This document shows positions 60,408-64,000 of a stretch of 64,000 nt of DNA, in pieces. This stretch comes from an uncultured bacterium (GTDB lineage: Bacteria > Verrucomicrobiota > Lentisphaeria > Victivallales > UBA1829), in contig CACYHQ010000001.1 in the NCBI GenBank assembly GCA_902774245.1, positions 228,654 to 292,653 on the forward strand, read 5' to 3'. Below the pieces are notes generated by a model, which worked only from the letters and a program-made list of their open reading frames with translations, was not told the origin of the DNA and made no database searches. Position 1 is the first letter of the stretch, and every line of letters starts with the position of its first letter. The position numbers were made by a program, and so were the translations under genes.

Positions 60408-61694
60408 ATGCACTTATCCGTCAGACACTCGCAGATCAACGGCGAAACCGCCGTCCCGGGATCAAAATCCCATACCATCCGCGCTCTCGCCATCGCCTCC
60501 CTCGCGAAAGGCTCCTCCATCATCAAGGCCCCGCTCGTCTCCGACGACACGCTCTCCTGTCTCTCCGCCGCCTGCGCCCTCGGCGCGTGGGTGCGCCGTG
60601 GCGACGATTCCATATGGCAGGTCATCGGGACCGGCGGCCGCATGATCGAACCGGCGCGCCCGCTCGACATGGGCAATTCCGGCACCGGGCTGCGCATCTT
60701 CAGCGCGCTCGCCTCGCTCTCCTCTTCGCCGATCTCGTTCGACGGCGACGAGTCGCTTCAGAAACGCCCGATGGAGCCGCTTCTGGCGGCCCTGAACGAC
60801 CTCGGCGCGAAGACCGAATCCGACGGCGGGCACTGTCCGCTCACGGTCACGGGGCCCATCCGCGGCGGCGAAACGTCCGTCGACGGCACGTCCTCGCAGT
60901 ATCTCTCCGCGCTTCTGCTCGCCGCCCCGCTCGCCGAGGGCGACACCATCCTGAACGTCCCGTTCCTGAACGAGGTCCCGTACGTCGAGATGACGCTCGC
61001 CTGGCTGAAACGCCAGAACATCAACCTGAAATACAACAAAAACTACACGCGTTTCCACGTGATCGGCGGCCAGCAGTTCAAGCCGTTCAACGAGACCATC
61101 CCCGGCGACTTCTCCACCGCGGCGTTCCCGCTCGCGGCGGCGATCGTGACCGGCGGCGGCATCCTGATCCGCAACCTCGATTTCAACGATCCGCAGGGCG
61201 ACAAGGCGTTCGTCGATCTCGCCCGCCGTATGGGCGCGAACATCGAGACCGGCCCTGGTTTCGCCCGCGTGAAGCCCGGCCCGGTGAAGCTTCACTCCGC
61301 CGAACTCGACCTGAACGCCACGCCCGACCTCTTGCCGGTCCTCGCCGTCGTGGCCGCGTGCGCAGACGGCATCACCGTGCTGAAAAATGTCGCGCAGGCG
61401 CGCCTGAAGGAGACCGACCGCATCGCGGTCATGTCGCACGAGCTCAGGAAGATGGGCATTCAGGTAGAAGAATTCGAGGACGGCATGGCGGTCACCGGCG
61501 GCAAGCTGAAGCCCGCCCACGTCGACAGTTTCCGCGACCACCGCGTGGCGATGTCGCTCGCCATCGCCGGCATGACCTGCGGCGCGGACGAGGAGGAGCC
61601 GACCCTGATCGACTCCGCGGAGTCCATCGCCGTCACGTACCCGTCCTTCGTCGACGACTTCTCCAAGCTCGGCGCGGACTTCTACGTCGTCTAG
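60408..61694 (+). CDS. aroA: 3-phosphoshikimate 1-carboxyvinyltransferase (EPSP synthase)
   Basis: This 428-residue shikimate-pathway enzyme joins phosphoenolpyruvate and shikimate-3-phosphate. Motifs: VPGSKSHTIRALAIA (PEP/S3P site), DMGNSGTGLRIFSALASL, KRPMEPLLAALNDLGA, SQYLSALLLAAPLA, DFSTAAFPLAAAI and KETDRIAVMSHELRKMG (in pieces), FRDHRVAMSLAIAG. The order and length are typical. It is the last gene of the ribBA operon, 34 nt after ftsY, and a strong terminator follows. Confidence 0.97.
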   Translation: MHLSVRHSQINGETAVPGSKSHTIRALAIASLAKGSSIIKAPLVSDDTLSCLSAACALGAWVRRGDDSIWQVIGTGGRMIEPARPLDMGNSGTGLRIFSALASLSSSPISFDGDESLQKRPMEPLLAALNDLGAKTESDGGHCPLTVTGPIRGGETSVDGTSSQYLSALLLAAPLAEGDTILNVPFLNEVPYVEMTLAWLKRQNINLKYNKNYTRFHVIGGQQFKPFNETIPGDFSTAAFPLAAAIVTGGGILIRNLDFNDPQGDKAFVDLARRMGANIETGPGFARVKPGPVKLHSAELDLNATPDLLPVLAVVAACADGITVLKNVAQARLKETDRIAVMSHELRKMGIQVEEFEDGMAVTGGKLKPAHVDSFRDHRVAMSLAIAGMTCGADEEEPTLIDSAESIAVTYPSFVDDFSKLGADFYVV

Positions 61695-61723
61695 TCCGAC
61701 GGCAGCATCCGCATCATTCGCAA

Positions 61724-61756
61724 GCGTGGTTTCCGATACCGGGACCGCGCTTTTTT
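61724..61756 (+). terminator. Strong terminator after aroA
   Basis: GCGTGGT (61724-61730) pairs with ACCGCGC (61744-61750), one G-T pair, extended by TTCC/GGGA inside; six T follow. It closes the riboflavin-ftsY-aroA transcript. Confidence 0.8.
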
Positions 61757-61786
61757 CATGCTCCGAAAACTTTTTTTCGTTTATTT

Positions 61787-61815
61787 TTGATGATTTCTTA
61801 AAACACCGCTAAGAT
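61787..61815 (+). promoter_or_regulatory. Promoter of the serpin gene
   Basis: TTGATG (61787-61792), 17 nt spacer, TAAGAT (61810-61815). AGGAG (61881-61885) lies 6 nt before the ATG at 61892. Confidence 0.5.
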
Positions 61816-61891
61816 TTCGGGTCCCCCAGCCGTCTAATAGCATAGAAATAGCTTTTTGAAACGTTTCACCTATCCAAACAAGGAGCAAGCC

Positions 61892-64000
61892 ATGAAAAAG
61901 ACATCGTTGTTTGACGGTCCCGCGTTCGTTTCCCGCAAACTCAGAGGACTCGCCGCAGCCGCGTGCGCCGCAACGGCCCTCTTGTCCGCCCTGCCTCTGA
62001 CAACGCGCGCAGACGATGCAGTTTTGGATCAGAAAGCCGTTGCCTCGAACATGAACCGCAAAGGATTCGACCTTTTCAATCTGGTCAGCGGGAAGGACAC
62101 GAAGGAAAACTCGTTCATCTCACCGTACAGCATCAACAGCGCGTTCGGGCTGGTCTACTGCGGCGCGAGCGGGAAGACCGCGCAGGAGATCCGCGACACG
62201 CTGGGGCTCCCCGCCGATCCGGCGGAATGCGGCGAGTTCTTCCACGCGGTTTCGCAGGAGTACGCGGCAAATAAAGTGGTTGAGGTCCTGGTATCGAACT
62301 CAGTCTGGTACGAACAGAAATATGATGATCTGATCCTTCCGTCGTTCATCAAGATGATCGAACAGTATTACGACGGAACGTTCTACAAGGAGGATTTCGA
62401 GAAGCCGGCCCCCCTCGTTTCGAAGGTCAACGCTTATGTCGAGGATCACACGAAAAACATGATCAAGGACTTGCTGTCGCCCTCCGATATTTCGGACAAA
62501 TCCTTCATGATCCTGCTGAACACGCTGTTTTTCGAGGCGAAATGGAAGACTCCGTTCAAGAAGGACGACACCAAGCCCATGATCTTCCGCAATTTCGACG
62601 GCAAGGAAAAGCGCGTCAAGATGATGTACCGCCGGGGCCGCGACATCGGGTATTACTCCAACGAGGAGGACAATGTCCACGCGGTGGTCCTGCCGTACGA
62701 GGATCCGCGGTTCGATCTCGTTGCCCTGATGCCGATCCAGCCCGGCGCGGACCGCGGGGAAGCCGCGATGAACAACATCATTTCGAAGATCGGGGAAAAG
62801 CTCGACGACTGGCTCGAAAACCGCTCGCCATACGAAACGCGCCTCTGGCTTCCGATCGTCGACCTGACCTGCAAATACAGCCTCAAGGACGCCCTCGGGG
62901 AACTCGGCATGGAGACGCCGTTTGACGATAAGAAGGCGGATTTCTTCGGGATAGCGCAGCGTTCCGAACGGCTGAAATACATCTGGATTGAAAAGGTGAT
63001 CCACAAGACCGCGCTGAAGATGGACGAGGAAAAGACGCAGGCGGCGGCCGCCACCGCGATCATCATGGGCGGCATGGGCGGCGGCATCAATCCCCAGCCG
63101 CCCCCGGTCAACATCTTCCGCGCCGACCGTCCGTACCTCGTGCTGATCCGCGACAACCAGACCGGGCTGATCCTCTTCGCGGGCCGCATCAACGATCCCG
63201 GCGTGGAAGCCACGGAGGCGGACGGACCGGTCACGCCGTCGTTCGAAGGAATGCCGTTCCCGGGCTTCGGCATGCCGCCGTTCCAGCAGCGTTCCAACGG
63301 CGGGTTCGGCCCGCCCGTGGAAGGTCCCGCCCGGACCACCGTGCCCGGCGCCAAGCCCGCCGATCAGACCATTCCGCGGCAGGTGACCACCACCGCGAAA
63401 CCGGCATCCGCGACACAGCGAGGCGAATCCGCAGCAGCAAAAGTCGATGGGCAGATCTCCGTGATCCTGGAGGGCTGGATCGACGGCGAGGACGCGTTTG
63501 TCTTCCGGGACGGCAAGGTCGTTCTCCAGCACAAGTCCTTCAAGGCGCCGTACGACGTCACGGTCAACGGGGAGCCGTGGACCGACCTGTCCAGGCCGTT
63601 CGAGCTGGGCTTCACGCCGGATCCCGCCGCGACGAAGTTCGCCTGCGAGGGACGCGGACAGAAAAGCATGACCCGTACGGACGACGGCGTCACGGTCACG
63701 ATCTACGATCAGCAGGGAGCGGCCGCCTGTTACCGGATCATCCTGTTCCAGCCGTCCGGGGTGAAGGAGCCCCTGGAGCTGCCGGAGGGATCCGTCGATA
63801 AGACCGTGAAAGAGGTGCCCGCCAGAACAAAGCCCGCAACGGCGACACAGACGGCGAAGCCCCGGACAGAGGCGCAGACGACCGAAACAGAATCTGAAAC
63901 GAAACCCGAAACCAAACCCGAAACAGACTCCGAAGCACAACAAGCGGCGCAGCCCGCCGAGTCGGGCGTCATGGTCCTGGAAGGCACGTTCGAAGGGCGC
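61892..64000 (+). CDS. Secreted serpin with long C-terminal extension, 3'-truncated by the window edge
   Basis: At least 703 residues are visible. A signal peptide (about 1-40, twin basic-hydrophobic, ending TTRADD) is followed by a full serpin fold (about 42-436): NSFISPYSINSAFGLVYCGASGKTAQEI (in pieces), SNSVWYEQ, LLNTLFFEAKWKTPFKKDDTKPM, VVLPYEDPRFDLVALMPI and PYLVLIRDNQTGLILFAGRINDP. The hinge before the reactive loop reads EEKTQAAAATA (about 379-389), small residues that allow loop insertion, so it is probably an inhibitory serpin. The loop (about 387-404) is Gly/Met/Pro-rich. After the serpin come a Pro/Ala-rich linker, a domain with LEGWIDGEDAFVF and VNGEPWTDL, a Thr/Glu-rich spacer, and the start of a similar domain (MVLEGTFEGR) at the window edge. 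Confidence 0.92.
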   Translation, partial: MKKTSLFDGPAFVSRKLRGLAAAACAATALLSALPLTTRADDAVLDQKAVASNMNRKGFDLFNLVSGKDTKENSFISPYSINSAFGLVYCGASGKTAQEIRDTLGLPADPAECGEFFHAVSQEYAANKVVEVLVSNSVWYEQKYDDLILPSFIKMIEQYYDGTFYKEDFEKPAPLVSKVNAYVEDHTKNMIKDLLSPSDISDKSFMILLNTLFFEAKWKTPFKKDDTKPMIFRNFDGKEKRVKMMYRRGRDIGYYSNEEDNVHAVVLPYEDPRFDLVALMPIQPGADRGEAAMNNIISKIGEKLDDWLENRSPYETRLWLPIVDLTCKYSLKDALGELGMETPFDDKKADFFGIAQRSERLKYIWIEKVIHKTALKMDEEKTQAAAATAIIMGGMGGGINPQPPPVNIFRADRPYLVLIRDNQTGLILFAGRINDPGVEATEADGPVTPSFEGMPFPGFGMPPFQQRSNGGFGPPVEGPARTTVPGAKPADQTIPRQVTTTAKPASATQRGESAAAKVDGQISVILEGWIDGEDAFVFRDGKVVLQHKSFKAPYDVTVNGEPWTDLSRPFELGFTPDPAATKFACEGRGQKSMTRTDDGVTVTIYDQQGAAACYRIILFQPSGVKEPLELPEGSVDKTVKEVPARTKPATATQTAKPRTEAQTTETESETKPETKPETDSEAQQAAQPAESGVMVLEGTFEGR

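Overview
This window is GC-rich (visibly above 60 percent in coding DNA, with strong G/C at third positions) and densely packed with bacterial genes. The organism looks like a Gram-negative, LPS-bearing member of the PVC group, most likely Lentisphaerota or a relative. The grounds are a Kdo transferase (WaaA) next to WaaP-type LPS kinases, a GspC-like type II secretion protein, many lipoproteins with lipoboxes, Tad/Flp-like pilin genes, a GH127 arabinofuranosidase and a divergent FtsA/FtsZ pair. The phylum is an inference; no rRNA gene is present. Promoters are unusually easy to read: most have a -35 of the form TTGNNN, a 16-17 nt spacer and a -10 of TATATT or TATAAT.

Layout. 1-7 kb: the 3' part of uvrB, a giant aromatic-rich repeat lipoprotein, a small zinc-ribbon protein, a Cof-type HAD phosphatase and an MFS transporter (to 8.3 kb). 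8.3-13.6 kb: an AT-richer islet with a DinJ/YafQ toxin-antitoxin pair, small membrane or Sel1-like proteins, and a large lipoprotein with an SGNH/AlgX-like look. 13.6-16.6 kb: a PlsY-GpsA fusion divergent from an M24 aminopeptidase. 16.9-18.5 kb: two unknown membrane proteins. 18.5-26.4 kb: a minus-strand run (zinc-ribbon protein, pyrE, secA, Sel1 protein, trmL, flippase-like membrane protein, PP2C phosphatase). 26.7-29.2 kb: GH127, whose 3' end abuts a palindromic repeat array. 29.4-32.4 kb: a thioredoxin-thioredoxin-SurA-like fusion followed by a parvulin lipoprotein with a homologous chaperone module. 32.5-37.0 kb: a MoxR-DUF58-transglutaminase operon.

37.3-43.6 kb: three tandem lipoproteins resembling stand-alone SecD P1-head domains, a secreted unknown protein, and four consecutive pilin-like genes, including a 53-residue one. 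43.7-47.8 kb: an MBL hydrolase, a DUF3089 alpha/beta hydrolase, a LysM lipoprotein, a PqiC-like lipoprotein and an HD phosphohydrolase. 47.9-55.0 kb: ftsA-ftsZ, a glutaminyl-cyclase-like M28 enzyme and a WaaP-type kinase with a degenerate partner, all overlapping or nearly so; then a second palindromic array and waaA. 55.2-56.4 kb: a GspC-like protein with a glycine-rich tail.

56.8-61.7 kb: an FMN riboswitch followed by ribBA-ribH-nusB-ftsY-aroA, ending at a strong terminator. 61.9-64.0 kb: a secreted serpin with a long C-terminal extension that runs off the window.

The points most worth a second look are the two palindromic arrays, which share a skeleton although their stem arms differ; the SecD-P1-like trio; the Trx-Trx-SurA fusion; the altered FtsZ T7 loop; the serpin extension; and an ORF-less promoter followed by two perfect hairpins near 55.1 kb.
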